This document shows positions 1 through 10,863 of a DNA stretch of 64,000 bases, in pieces; within the stretch, counting starts at the first letter, position 1, and every line of letters begins with the position of its first letter. The position numbers and the translations under genes are program-made. Below the pieces are notes generated by a model. It was not told the origin of the DNA, did no database searches, and saw only the letters and a list, made by a program, of their open reading frames with translations. Location of the stretch: assembly GCA_036417435.1 (NCBI GenBank), contig CM070903.1, forward strand, positions 55,404,001 to 55,468,000. The letters are read 5' to 3'. This stretch comes from Inia geoffrensis (lineage: Eukaryota > Chordata > Mammalia > Artiodactyla > Iniidae).

Positions 1-1736
1 TGGGTCCTTCACAGAATTCTGCTGCATCACAGAAGCTGGAAGTTCTGATGTTCCATTGAAATCACAATGGAAAGTCTTGACTTGACCGGTAAGAGCAGCC
101 CTGCAGGTGCATCTTACTTACTTACCTGGAATCAGTGAAGCTGTCAGGAGCTAAGTGGTAACAGAGCTGGTCTCAACTTTTTCCCGTCTGATGGATTCAC
201 CGTCCGTATTGATCAAGGAAGTGTGATAATTGTGTATATTTTTGGTCAATTTTATTAGTAGTTTTAAAGGGACACTTGAATCTCTATCATCAAGTAAGTT
301 AAATTTTCCTTTAAAATCATGAATTTTAAAAAATTAACGATTTCAGAATCTCTGGTTTGTTTCTCCACAGTAATGGGCTGTTGGTGAAAAGTCCATTTAT
401 TGAAGTCCTAATTATCTAGAGAATACATACCTAAATAAATATTACGTTGGTCTGTTCCCCCAAAGCCTTTTTTTGTATTGCCTGAAAAAGTTGAGATTTT
501 AAAATATATACATGTGGCAAATTATATCAAACTTTGAAACTCACAGATACTATAATTCTGTCCTCTTGTATATAAGTTATATTCAAAACTGCTTCTTTAG
601 GAATATTTTAAGATTAATTTTGGTCATGATTACTTAAATGCCTAGAGTTTTCTCAGTCTGGGAATGAAAATGTGTGATTGCTTTACTGATGTTTCAATAC
701 TTTATGGTGAACTGATGATTTATAAGACCAAGGAATTTAGTATAAATTAAAATTAACAGAAGTAGTAAATATTGTTTAGTTGCAATTTTTAGGACATGAA
801 CTTACTTTTCAATTTTTTTATTCATTGAAATCTTAAATCTTTTCTGTTCTTAAGTATTTTTGATAGCTTATTAGGTCCGTCTAGAATATCTGTGTCTACC
901 TTTTTTGTTTTAGTAAGTATATGACTGAATGTTGCTTTTATGATATGAGTATAAATGTAAGACCTCTGAACCATTCTTCTGAATGTCGCAGCCTAGGATT
1001 GTACACATTGTAAAAATAAATGCCATTTAGCTTGTGTGTTTACTAGGATATTGAAACAACAACAAAATCTTATTGCCAGTGAGAAGATTGGGATTTAGTT
1101 ATTTTTCCTCCTTTCTGTGCTATCCTTTAAGGCACAGTGAAGTTAGAAATATAAATTCTGGGTTTACAAATGCCAGTTAGGATACAGTTAATTATGGTTT
1201 TTCTGGGTCAGCAGAATAGACTACAGAATATTTGAATATCTATACTGAAATGTCAAATATGTTCTCGATTACTAATCCTAAAAGCAGTTGAGTATAGTGA
1301 GATAGAAAGAAAATTAAATTTGTGGCAGTATTCTTAGTTTTCTGAATATGAATACATATATAGAAAGTAAAGCAGGACCTTTTATATTACCTATTCAGAA
1401 AACTAAATCATTAATCAGTAGTTTTTGGCAGTCTTGACTTAAGTAGCCATCTCATCTGTGATCTCTAAATGTTAATCAGATTATTTTAATACAATATTTT
1501 TATTGACTGTAAGCAGAAATTGACAAAAAATGCTGATAAAATTTAAAAAGACTGAGACTTTATACTTCTAGCATAACTATATATTCATCTTAAATACAGT
1601 ATTAACTATCAGAAAATTGCCACACAAAATCAGTAGTAATTTAGGAAACAAATTTTGGAAAATGTTACGGAGCAGAATGATGCCAGGGTTCAGTAAATCT
1701 GGGAAACATGCTATTTTAGTTAGCTTAGGCAAAGTT
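1..1736. other. AT-rich non-coding stretch, no gene seen
   Basis: No open frame longer than about 60 codons and no repeat that I recognise. There is no splice-flanked open frame, CpG cluster or RNA gene. It reads as ordinary unique or very old mammalian intronic or intergenic DNA. Confidence 0.6.
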
Positions 1737-2110
1737 TTGTTTAATTATCCAGAGAATCCCCAAGTCTTAGTGGTTTATAGCAGTAAAAGTTTCTTTCTCG
1801 CTCATGTTCATGTTCTTGATGAATTTGCTGCCACTCTGCTCCATATCCTCTTCATTCCTGGACCAAAGCTGAAGGACAACCTCTCTGGGATGCTCAAGTC
1901 TTGTGGCAAAAGGAGAAAGGAATGATGGTGGAATCTGGGCTCTTTAAACTGCTGCTGAGAGGTGGTATATGTCACTACCTCTTATATTTCATTGGCTGAA
2001 GCATGTCACATGGCTAACTCATGTCATTGGATAGGAGTGGCCTTTTAAGAGGGGTCGGGTAGGGGAAGGCTGATAGGGAGGCATAATGCATATTTTAAGT
2101 ATAATATCTG
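1737..2110. repeat. Probable ancient mammalian interspersed repeat, family not resolved
   Basis: The stretch with 'TTTCTTTCTCGCTCATG' near its start and 'CATTGGCTGAAGCATGTCACATGGC' type wording in its second half (about 1985-2015) matches a pattern I recognise from many mammalian loci. I cannot assign it to an LTR or DNA-transposon family from memory. A 102-codon open frame at 1617-1925 overlaps it; it has no recognisable domain and I do not treat it as a gene. Confidence 0.4.
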
Positions 2111-3029
2111 CATAATCCTGTCTAGGGTTCTTCTAGACAGACAGAATGCACCTTGTATGTTAAGCTGCCAGGAAGTCCTGTAGTAAATGAATCTGTTTAA
2201 CATGGAGAGTTATTTGACTATGAATCCTCTTGTAGTTACGTGGAACACATTGAGCTTTGAAACCCTGTGACAAGTTTTAAGGAATGAGGAGTTGATACAA
2301 TTCAAGAGTTTCATTAAGTTTTGAACATTATCACTTTTCCACTATGCAATAAGTGGAAATACAGTCCATACTAAACTTACTTACCTTATTGTTTTATAAG
2401 TTGTTTTAAAATGAATGAAAATTACTGCAGACTGGACCCTCTGTGGTTTGCATACAGCATTAGAGAAGGGATGTAATGATTCTCATAATAACTTCTTACC
2501 TATGTTTACTAAGTTAAGAACTTTTGACAGATGTTATCTAATTGGATATAGAGGAAGAGCATGAGAAAATGGGTACTTTGCTTTTTCCAGTAGTAATACA
2601 ATAATTTTACCATGTAATGGTAACCAAACGCTTCTACTTAAGATCAATTTAAGGAATCATTCTAGAGAGAAAAAATGCAGAATACTACAGGGTGGTTAAC
2701 AATTGAATCCCGTGGGTTTTCTGATGTACTTCACTCGAGGTCGTATTCACTATACAGTGATTGCATTATTCTCTCCTAAGTTTTCTAGAAAATTGCTAGG
2801 CATTATGAACTCAACCAATGTTGATTTGATTAATCCCCCAGGTTTTATAAAACATTGCTACCAGACCTGTGTGGACTAAGATGATTTAAATATCAAGGAG
2901 TATATAAACAGTGCTTTGTTTGATAGTTCATAGTTCTTTAAGATTGGGGGGAAGGAACATTCTTAGACATCTGTGGATTCAGAGAAACTTAGGCATAAAC
3001 CGTAGTTCTGGAACTTTTAAATTGAAAGA
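2111..3029. other. Non-coding, nothing identified
   Basis: Mixed AT-rich sequence. No recognisable repeat, open frame or structured RNA was found on either strand. Confidence 0.5.
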
Positions 3030-3185
3030 ATTTGGGTGTTTATGTAACCTCTCTGAAATTTTGTTTTCTCATCTTAATATTGGATAACGATCTCTACCTT
3101 GTGGAATTCTGATAATTAAATAAGGGAATTATGTTGAGTGTTGATACACTGCCTGGCACATGGGATGCAGTCAAGAAATGGTAGT
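3030..3185 (+). mobile_element. MIR SINE remnant
   Basis: Follows the MIR order: 'TAACCTCTCTGAAATT', then an 'ATCTTAATATTGGATAA' version of the ATCTGTAAAATGGGGATAA block, then 'GATAATTAAATAAG', then 'ACACTGCCTGGCACATGG'. The tRNA-like head is missing or unrecognisable. It is strongly diverged, as expected for a Mesozoic element. Confidence 0.7.
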
Positions 3186-3902
3186 TAAGAAAAATGTGAT
3201 CATAGTTCAGTAATCTTGAATGCACTATAATATACCTTTATTACAGTGTATGTATGTCTAAACTGTGTTTGCATATTTATATTTACACACACATACTTTG
3301 AGTTCTAACAAATTGTCCTGAGTGCATAAGAGCCTATATATTCTACACTTACCACTGAAAGGGTGAATCCTGTAGAAATACTAGTCACCCTATGATCTAA
3401 TAAATCACTTCTTGCCACTGAGAACGTAGAAATCCTAAGGACAGAGTGATTGCCAAAGTTGGATATATGGCCTTGACTCTGGATATTAATGAGGTCAGCA
3501 TCAAAGAAATCAAATTTTATGATAATCTCGATGCACAAGGTACAAGAACAGGAGACAGTGCCACAGAAATTTTCTGCACCATGTAGAGCAAATGTTGTTT
3601 GGTTTCAAAAGAATCAGCATTTCTATTTCAAGATTTTTATGCTGCTGTTTTCCAGGGTGGGTGAGATTATTTAGAATCCTTCGAGGACTTCTCTGTTGGC
3701 ATTGTCCCCTTGCACTCAGAATCAGGACAACAGAGGATATTATCTCTTAGGGGTTCAAAGCTTTATGCTATTTCCAAATGACAATTTAATGTAGAACAGC
3801 ACACACATATATAAATAATTTTGGAGTGAATTATTCTTCAGATTGCTCCAGGCGCTTCTCTTCATAAACGAATCATTGTTGCAACAACTATCAGTGACAT
3901 AT
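3186..3902. other. Non-coding stretch, no gene supported
   Basis: Two short overlapping open frames on opposite strands (near 3305-3674) have no recognisable domain and no sign of splicing. No repeat was identified with confidence. Confidence 0.45.
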
Positions 3903-3913
3903 TCAGCTGGATT

Positions 3914-4141
3914 TTTTGTGTGTTTGTTTATTTGGCTGCGCTGGGTCTTAGTTGCGGCATGTGGGATCTTCGTTGGCGCATACAGTGTCTTTTAGTTGCG
4001 GCATGCGGACTCTTGGTTGCGGCACGAGAACTCGTAGTTGCGGCATGCATGTGGGATCTAGTTCCCTGACCAGGGATCAAACCCAGGCCCTCTACACTGG
4101 GAGCACAGAGTCTTAACCACTGGACCACCAGGGAAGTGCCC
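3914..4141 (-). mobile_element. CHR-type tRNA-derived SINE, older subtype
   Basis: Reads in reverse as the cetacean/ruminant CHR SINE: the head ends at the right with 'CCACCAGGGAAG', preceded by the B-box-like 'GGGATCAAACCCAGG'. The middle is a 'GTTGCGGCATG' repeat series. It is flanked by an 11-nt duplication, TCAGCTGGATT, at 3903-3913 and 4142-4152, which fixes both ends. The short TG/T-rich tail and internal differences suggest an older subtype than the 200-bp copies elsewhere in the window. Confidence 0.88.
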
Positions 4142-4202
4142 TCAGCTGGATTATTGATAGAGTAAAACTATTTCAAAAATAGAATCTTTTAATTTTTAGA
4201 GA

Positions 4203-4585
4203 TTATATAGTCTGCTTGGGCTGCCATAACAAAATACCGCAGACTGGGTGGCTTAAACAGCAGATATTTTTTAACAGTTCTGGAGGCTAAAAGTCCATGA
4301 TAAAGATGCTGACAAATTCTGTCTCTGGTGTGGTTGCTCTTCCTGGCTTATGGACAGTTGCCTTCTTGCTGTGTTCTCACATGACCTTTTGTGTGTGTGT
4401 GTGTAGAAAGTGTGCTCTAGTTTCTTCCCCTTCTTAAAAGGACACCAGTTCTATCAGATAATGGCCCCACCCTAATGACCTTACTTAACTTTTACCTACT
4501 TCTAGGGTCTATCTCCAAATATAATCACATTGGGCTTTGAGGTTTCATCATATGAATTTGAGGGCACCCAGTTCAGTTCATCCCA
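4203..4585 (-). mobile_element. MLT1-family solo LTR (ERVL-MaLR), antisense
   Basis: Reverse complement of the classic MLT1 LTR. On the plus strand it starts with 'GGCTGCCATAACAAAATACC', then 'GGGTGGCTTAAACA' and 'CAGTTCTGGAGGCTA'. It continues through the 'CTTCTTGCTGTGTTCTCACATG' region and ends with 'CAGTTCAGTTCATCCC'. No internal MaLR sequence or second LTR is adjacent, so it is a solo LTR. A short (GT)n tract sits near 4391-4405. It has no coding capacity. Confidence 0.85.
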
Positions 4586-4623
4586 GAGGTAATTGTTTTT
4601 CTGTGCCAAAGAGTGAAGTGAAA

Positions 4624-4626
<3 letters not shown>

Positions 4627-4660
<34 letters not shown>
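4627..4660 (+). repeat. Poly(A) tract, 34 nt
   Basis: Uninterrupted A homopolymer just beyond the MLT1 LTR. It has no retrotransposon body to its left other than the LTR, and I see no flanking duplication, so its origin is unclear. Its length is likely to vary between individuals and assemblies. Confidence 0.9.
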
Positions 4661-4662
<2 letters not shown>

Positions 4663-5694
4663 TTCTATGTTATTTAATCTATAAACAAGAAAACCTGGTT
4701 TATTATAGTCATCTAAGACTAAAAATATCTTTGGATCTTTGAGATGGGAGACATTTGAAATTACTGAATTCATATTTCTTGCACCTTGACGTCACTGCAT
4801 GAAAATGTGTCTTTCAAGTGAAGGGATCAAATCTAAGAACTTGAAAATTAGAGTGTTTTGTATGATGGAGGAATTACATCATTGTAAAAATCGATTTCCA
4901 TGTGTATTCATTGTTATCTAGGAATGCAATGTATTTGAAAGTTAGGTTGAGGAATAAGACGATTACTCTTTTGAGTTGTATCTGTTTCTGCTTACTATAA
5001 TCAAGCCAATTCACATTTTTTCAAGACTATATTCTTTTACTTTGTGAATCAGTTGTGAATTCAACAGGGAAATGGCATGCTCTTAAAGATTCTGGAAAGC
5101 AGAAAGAAGAGATTGTTTATTTGAAATAAAGCCAGCAGAAGCCATGGAGTCCTAAATCTGCTCTTCTACCTGTTTATTTTCCTGCCTCCCTCTCTCTCTT
5201 TTTTTATCCACTTTTTTCTTCTTCCTCCTTTCCCTTCTTTCCTCTGATATCAGCTCTTGAGCTAGGTAATCATCGTATTTCTCAAGTATGATAGTCTAAG
5301 TGCAATTCTTTGAACATTTGTATAGTACTTCTTTCTACTACACAATAGGAACTTTTTCTATTAGGTAAGTCAGTTGATGGGTGTTTGGGATTACTGATGG
5401 GTAATAGCATTGATGTAGGCTCAGCTTAACTCTTCGTTTTATCTTTAAACTTTTTCTAATATGTGTGTTCTGTGTCACTAGAATAATTTCAGTTTTTGGT
5501 GATTTGATGCCTTTATAAAAACAAAATATAGGAAACAAACCTTTGAGACATGTACCTTTGTATAAAAATAACTTTAAATTGATTTGTAATTTTTTTTCTC
5601 ATCTTGTGTGTTTATAGACTAAAGGATAAGCTCTTGAGCACTGATCTAATTTTGTGGATGACAGTTTAATTGGTTGAAAATTATTTTAATTCAT
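4661..5694. other. Non-coding; pyrimidine-rich patch near 5160-5250
   Basis: No gene or recognisable repeat. A CT-rich stretch (CCTCCCTCTCTCTC and TTCTTCCTCC runs) lies around 5180-5240, without a convincing exon after it. Confidence 0.5.
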
Positions 5695-5707
5695 TTATCT
5701 ACCTTTG

Positions 5708-5911
5708 TTTTTTTTTTAATTTTATTTTACTTTTTTACACAGCAGGTCCTTATTAGTTATCTATTTTATACATATTAGTGTGTATATGTCAAGCCCAATC
5801 TTCCAGTTCATCCCCCCACCCCCCACTTTCCCCCTTTGATGTCCATCCTTTTGTTCTCTACATCTGTGTCTCTATTTCTGCCTTGCAAACCGGTTCACCT
5901 ATACCATTTTT
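5708..5911 (-). other. L1 3'UTR and A-rich tail
   Basis: About 200 nt between the ORF2 stop and the target duplication. It has a G-rich stretch in L1 sense (C-rich 'CCCCCCACCCCCCAC' at about 5812-5827 on the plus strand), as in other L1 3'UTRs, followed by an impure A-rich tail (TTTTTTTTTAATTTTATTTTAC in reverse). Confidence 0.8.
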
Positions 5912-8900
5912 CTAGATTCCACATATATGTGTTAATATATGATATTTGTTTTTCTCTTTCTGGCTTACTTCACTCTGTATGACAGTCTCTAGGTCCATCC
6001 ACGTCTCTGCAAATGACCCAATGTTGTTCCTTTTTATGGCTGAGTAATATTCCATTGTATATATGTATCACATCTTCTTTATCGATTCGTCTGTCGATGG
6101 GCATTAAGGTTGCTTCCATGACCTGGCTATTGTAAATAGTGTTGCAGTGAACATTGGGGTGCATGTGTCTTTTTGAATTATGGTTTTCTCTGGGTATATG
6201 CCCAGTAGTGGGATTGCTGGGTCATATGGTAATTCTATTTATAGTTTTTTAAGGAACCTCCAAAGTGTTCTCCATAGTGGCTGTATCAGTTTACATTACC
6301 ACCAACAGTGCAAGAGGAATCCCTTTTCTCCACACCCTCTCCAGCATTTGTTGTTTGTAATTTTCTGATGATGCAGATTCTAACCAGTGTTATGTGATAC
6401 CTCATTGTAGTTTTGATTTGCATTTCTCTAATAATTAGGGATGTTGAGCAGCTTTTCATGTGCTTCTTGGCCATCTGTATGTCTTCTTTGGAGAAATGTC
6501 TGTTTAGGTCTTCTGCCCATTTTTGGATTGCGTTGTTTGTTTTTTTAATATTGAGCTGCATGAGCTGTTTATACATTTTGGAGATTAATCCTTTGTTGAT
6601 TCGTTTGCTAATATTTTCTCCCATTCTGAGGATTGTCTTTTCATCTTGTTTACAATTTCCTTTGCTGTGCAAAAGCTTTGAAGTTTCATTAGGTCCCATT
6701 TGTTTATTTTTGTTTTTATTTCCATTACTCTAGGAGGTGGGCCAAAAAAGATCTTGCTGTGGTTTATGTCAAAGAGTGTCCTTCCTCTAAGAATTTTATA
6801 GTGTCCGGTCTTACATTTAGCTCTTTAATTCATTTTGAATTTATTTTCGTGTATGGTATTAGGGAGTGTTCTAATTTCATTCTTTTACATGTGGCTGCCC
6901 AGTTTTCCCCATACCACTTTTGAAGAGACTGTTTCTTCTCCATTGTATATCCTTGCCTCCTTTGTCATAGATTAGTTGACCATAGGTGCGTGGGTTTATC
7001 TCTGGGCTTTCCATCGTGTTCCATTGATCTATATTTCTACTTTTGTGCGAGTACCATATTGTCTTGATGACTGTAGCTTTGTAGTATAGTCTGAAGTCAG
7101 GGAGTCTGATTCCTCCAGCTCCTTTTTTTTCCCTCAAGACTGCTTTGGCTATCCACGGTCTTTTGTGTCTCCATACAAATTTTGAAATTTTTTTGCTCTA
7201 ATTCTGTAAAAAATGCCATTGGTAATTTGATAGGGATTGCATTGAATCTGTAGATGGCTTTGGGTAGTGTAGTCATTTTCACAATATTCTTCCAATCCAA
7301 GAACATGGTATATCTCTCCATCTGTTTGTGTCATCTTTGATTTTTTTCATCAGCCTTATAGTTTTCTGAGTACAGGTCTTTTACCTCCTTAGGTAGGATT
7401 ATTGCTAGGTATTTTATTCTTTTTGTTGCAATGGTGAATGGGATTTTTTCCTTAATTTCTCTTTCTGATCTTTTCTTGTTAGTGTATAGGAATGCAAGAG
7501 AGTTCTGTATATTAATTTTGTATCTTGCAACTTTACCAAATTCATTGATTAGCTCTAGTAGTTTTCTGGTGGCATCTTTAGGATTATCTATGTATAGTAT
7601 CATGTTATCTGCAAACAGTGACAGTTTTACTTCTTCTTTTCCAATTTGTACTCCTTTTATTTCTTTTTCTTCTCTGATTGCTGGGGCTAGGACTCCCAAA
7701 ACTATGTTGAATAATAGTGGTGAGAGTGGACATCCTTGTCTTGTTCCTGATCTTAGAGGAAATGCTTTCAGTTTTTCACCATTGAGAATGACGTTTGCTG
7801 TGGGTTTGTCATATATGACCTTTATTATGCTGAGGTAGGTTCCCTCTATGCCCATTTTCTGGAGAGTTTTTATCATGAATGGGTGTTGGGTTTTGTCAGA
7901 AGCTTTTTCTGCATCTATTGAGATAATCATATGGTTTTTATTCTTCATTTTGGAAATATGGTGTATCACATTGATTGATTTATGTATACTGAAGAATCCT
8001 TGCATCCCTGGGATAAATCCCACTTGATTATGGTGTATGATCCTTTTAATGTGTTGTTGGATATTGTTTGGTAGTATTTTGTTGAGGATTTTTGCATCTG
8101 TATTCTTCAGTGATATTGGTGTGTAACTTTCTTTTATTGTAGTATTTTTGGTTTTGGTATCAGGGTGACAGTGGCCTTGTAGAATGAGTTTGGGAATGTT
8201 CCTTCCTCTGCAATTTTTTGGAAGAGTTTGAGAGGTTGGATGTTAGCTCTTCTGTAAATGTTTGATAGTTTGCCTGTGAAGCCTTCTGTTCCTGGACTTT
8301 TGTTTGTTGGAAGATTTTTGTTTTTTGTTTTTTTTTTGTTTGTTTTTGCAGTACGTGGGCCTCTCACTGTTGTGGCCTCTCCCGTTGTGGAGCACAGGCT
8401 CTGGACATGCAGGCTCAGCGGCCATGGCCCACGGGCCCAGCCGCTCCGCGGCACGCGGGATCCTCCCAGACCGGGGCACGAACCCGCGTCCCCTGCATTG
8501 GCAGGCGGACTCTCAACCACTGCGCCACCAGGGAAGCCCCGGAAGATTTTTAATCACAATTTCAATTTCATTACTTGTGAATGGTCTGTTCATATTTTCT
8601 GTTTCTTCCTCGTTTAGTCTTGGAAGGTTATACTTTCTAAAACTTTGTCCATTTCTTCCAGGTTGTCCATTTTATTGGCAAAGAGTTGCTTGTAGTAGTC
8701 TCTTATGATGCTTTGTATTTCTGCTGTGTCCATTGTAACTTCTCCTTTTTCATTTCTAATTTTGTTGATTTGAGTCCTCTCCCTCCTTTCTTGATGAGTC
8801 TGGCTAAAGGTTTATCAATTTTGTTCATCTTCTCAGAGAACTGGGTTTTAGTTTTATTGATCTTTGCTATTGTTTTCCTTGTTTCTATTTCATTTATTTC

Positions 8901-9925
8901 TGCTCTGATCTTTATGAATTCTTTCCTTCTACTAACTTTGGGTTTTGTTTGTTCTTCTTTTTCTAGTTCCTTTAGGTGTAAGGTTAGATTGTTTGAGATT
9001 TTTCTTGTTTCTTGAGGTAGTATTGTATTGCTATAAACTTCCTTCTTAGAACTGTTTTTGCTGTATCCCATAGGTTTTGGATCATCGTGTTTTCCTTGTC
9101 ATTTGTCTCTAGGTATTTTTTGATTTCCTCTTTGATTTCTTCAGTGATCTCTTGGTTATTTACTAACATATTGTTTAGCCTCCATGTGTTTGTGTTTTTT
9201 ATGTGTTTTTTCCTGTAATTTATTTCTAATCTTATATATTGTGGTCGGAAAAGATGCTTGATATGATTTCAATTTTCTTAAATTTACTGAGGCTTGAGTT
9301 GTGATCCAAGATGATCTGTCCTGGAGAATGTTCCATAGGTAATTGAGAAGAAAGTGTAATCTGCTGTTTTTGGATGGAATGTCCTATAAATATCAATTAA
9401 TTCTATCTGGTCTGTTGTGTCATTTAAAGCTTGTATTTCCCTATTAACTTTCTGTCTGGATGATCTGTCCATTGGTGTAAGTGAGGTGTTAAAGTCCCCC
9501 ACTATTATTGTGTTACTGTGGATTTCCTCTTTTATAGCTGTTAGCATTTGTCTTATGTTTTTAGGTGCTCCCATGTTGGGTACATATATATTTATAACTG
9601 TTACATCTTCGTCTTGGATTGGTTCCTTAATCATTATGTAGTGTCCTTCCTTGTCTCTTGTAACATTCTTTCTTTTAAAGTCTATTTCATCTGATATAAG
9701 TATTGGCACTCCAGCATCCTTTTGATTTCCATTTGCATGGAATATCTTTTTGCATCCCCTCACTTTCAGTCTGTGTGTGTCCCTAGGTCTGAAGTTGGTC
9801 TCTTGTAGACAACATATATATGGATCTTGTTTTTGTATCCATTCAGCTAGTCTGTGTCTTTTGGATGGAGCATTTAATCCATTTACATTTAAAGTAATTA
9901 TCCATATGTGTGTTTCTATTACCAT
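5912..9925 (-). pseudogene. L1 ORF2 (endonuclease / reverse transcriptase), broken
   Basis: ORF2p nicks the target and reverse-transcribes the L1 RNA. The N-terminal 213 codons (9284-9925) are open and hold an APE-type endonuclease: 'LNVNGLN', the catalytic Glu in 'CLQET', 'INIYVPN', 'VGDFNTSL' (Asp/Asn) and 'RTDH'. The reverse transcriptase appears at 7331-8023 with '[14 protein letters not shown]', but the YxDD-type motif reads FADN, so the second catalytic Asp is lost (codon 7604-7606). Frameshifts or stops split the frame near 9284, 9000, 7330, 7100 and 6700, and a SINE interrupts it. The natural end is the TAG at 5912-5914. Without the SINE it is about 1,260 codons, close to the usual length (1,275 in human). 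Confidence 0.92.
8320..8540 (-). mobile_element. CHR-type SINE nested in L1 ORF2
   Basis: A complete antisense SINE. The T-rich tail at the left is followed by 'GCAGTACGTGGGCCTCTCAC', and the head ends with 'CCACCAGGGAAGCCCC'. An 11-nt perfect duplication, GGAAGATTTTT, lies at 8309-8319 and 8541-8551. It inserted after the L1, splitting the L1 reverse transcriptase region. Proline/arginine-rich open frames over it are read-through of the SINE. Confidence 0.95.
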
Positions 9926-9983
9926 TTTCTTAAGTGTTTTGAGTTTTCTTTTGTAGGTCCTTTCCTTCTCTTGTGTTTCCCAC

Positions 9984-10863
9984 TTAGAGAAGTTACTTTA
10001 GCATTTATTGTAGAGCTGGTTTGGTGGTGCTGAATTCACTTAGCTTTTGCTTGTCTGTAAAGCTTTTGATTTCTCCTTCTAATCTGAATGAAATCCTTGC
10101 TAGGTAGAGTAGTCTTGGCTTTAGGTTCTTCCCTTTCATCGCTTTAAATATATTGTGCCACTCCCTTCTGGCTTGTAGAGATTCTGCCGAGAAGTCAGCT
10201 GTTAACCTATGAGAGTTCCCTTGCATATTATTTGTCATTTTTCCCTTGTTGCTTTTAATAATTTTTCCCTGTCTTTAATTTTTGTTAGTTTCATTACTAT
10301 GTTTCTCGGTGTGTTTCTCCTTGGGTTTATCCTGCCTGGGACTTGGCACTTCCTGGATTTGGGTGGCTATTTCCTTTCCCATGTTAGGGAAGTTTTCGAC
10401 TATAATCTCCTCAAATATTTTCTCGGGTCCTTTCTCTCTTCTCCTTCTAGGACCCCTCTAATGCGAATGTATTTGCGTTTAATATTGTTCCAGAGGTCTC
10501 TTAATATTGTTCCATAGCAGTAAATTCCATCATTCTGTCCTCCAGGTCAGTTATCCATTCTTCTGCCTCAGTTATTCTGCTATTGAATCCTTCTAGTATA
10601 TTTTTCATTTTAGTTATTGTATTGTTCATCTCTGTTTATTTGTTCTTTAATTCTTCTAGGTGTTTGTTTTTTAATTCTTCTAGGTGTTTGTTAAACATTT
10701 CTTGTGATCTTTGCCTCCATTTTCTTTCCGAAGTCCTGGATCATCTTCACTATCATTATGCTGAATTCTTTTTCTGGAAGGTTGCCTATCTCCACTTCAT
10801 TTAATTGTTTTTCTGGGTTTTATCTTGCTCCTTCATCTGGTATATAGCTGTCTGCCTTTTCAT
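9984..10863 (-). pseudogene. L1 ORF1 (RNA-binding coiled-coil protein), broken
   Basis: L1 ORF1p forms trimers through a coiled coil and coats the L1 RNA. Here the frame starts at an ATG at 10861-10863 (MKRQ...) and its C-terminal domain is clear at 10005-10238, with 'SLQARREWHNIF' and 'GEIKSFTDKQKLSEF' wording. It is interrupted: a stop at 10005-10007 falls just after '...TTKPALQ', two more follow before the usual end at 9984-9986, and another lies in the coiled coil near 10640. The coiled coil holds a 24-nt tandem duplication (10645-10692). Compared with related L1s, sequence is missing near 10510. Confidence 0.85.

Noticed and set aside
1617..1925. 102-codon plus-strand open frame
   Set aside because: It overlaps a probable ancient repeat, has no domain and no gene structure around it.
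7331..8023. 230-codon open frame as a host gene
   Set aside because: It is the L1 reverse transcriptase region ([18 protein letters not shown]), part of the L1 at 5.7-11.8 kb.
10479..10514. Apparent 22-bp repeat (TTAATATTGTTCCA twice) in L1 ORF1
   Set aside because: Against the layout of related L1s, the second copy looks like a different ORF1 segment brought close by a deletion, not a duplication.
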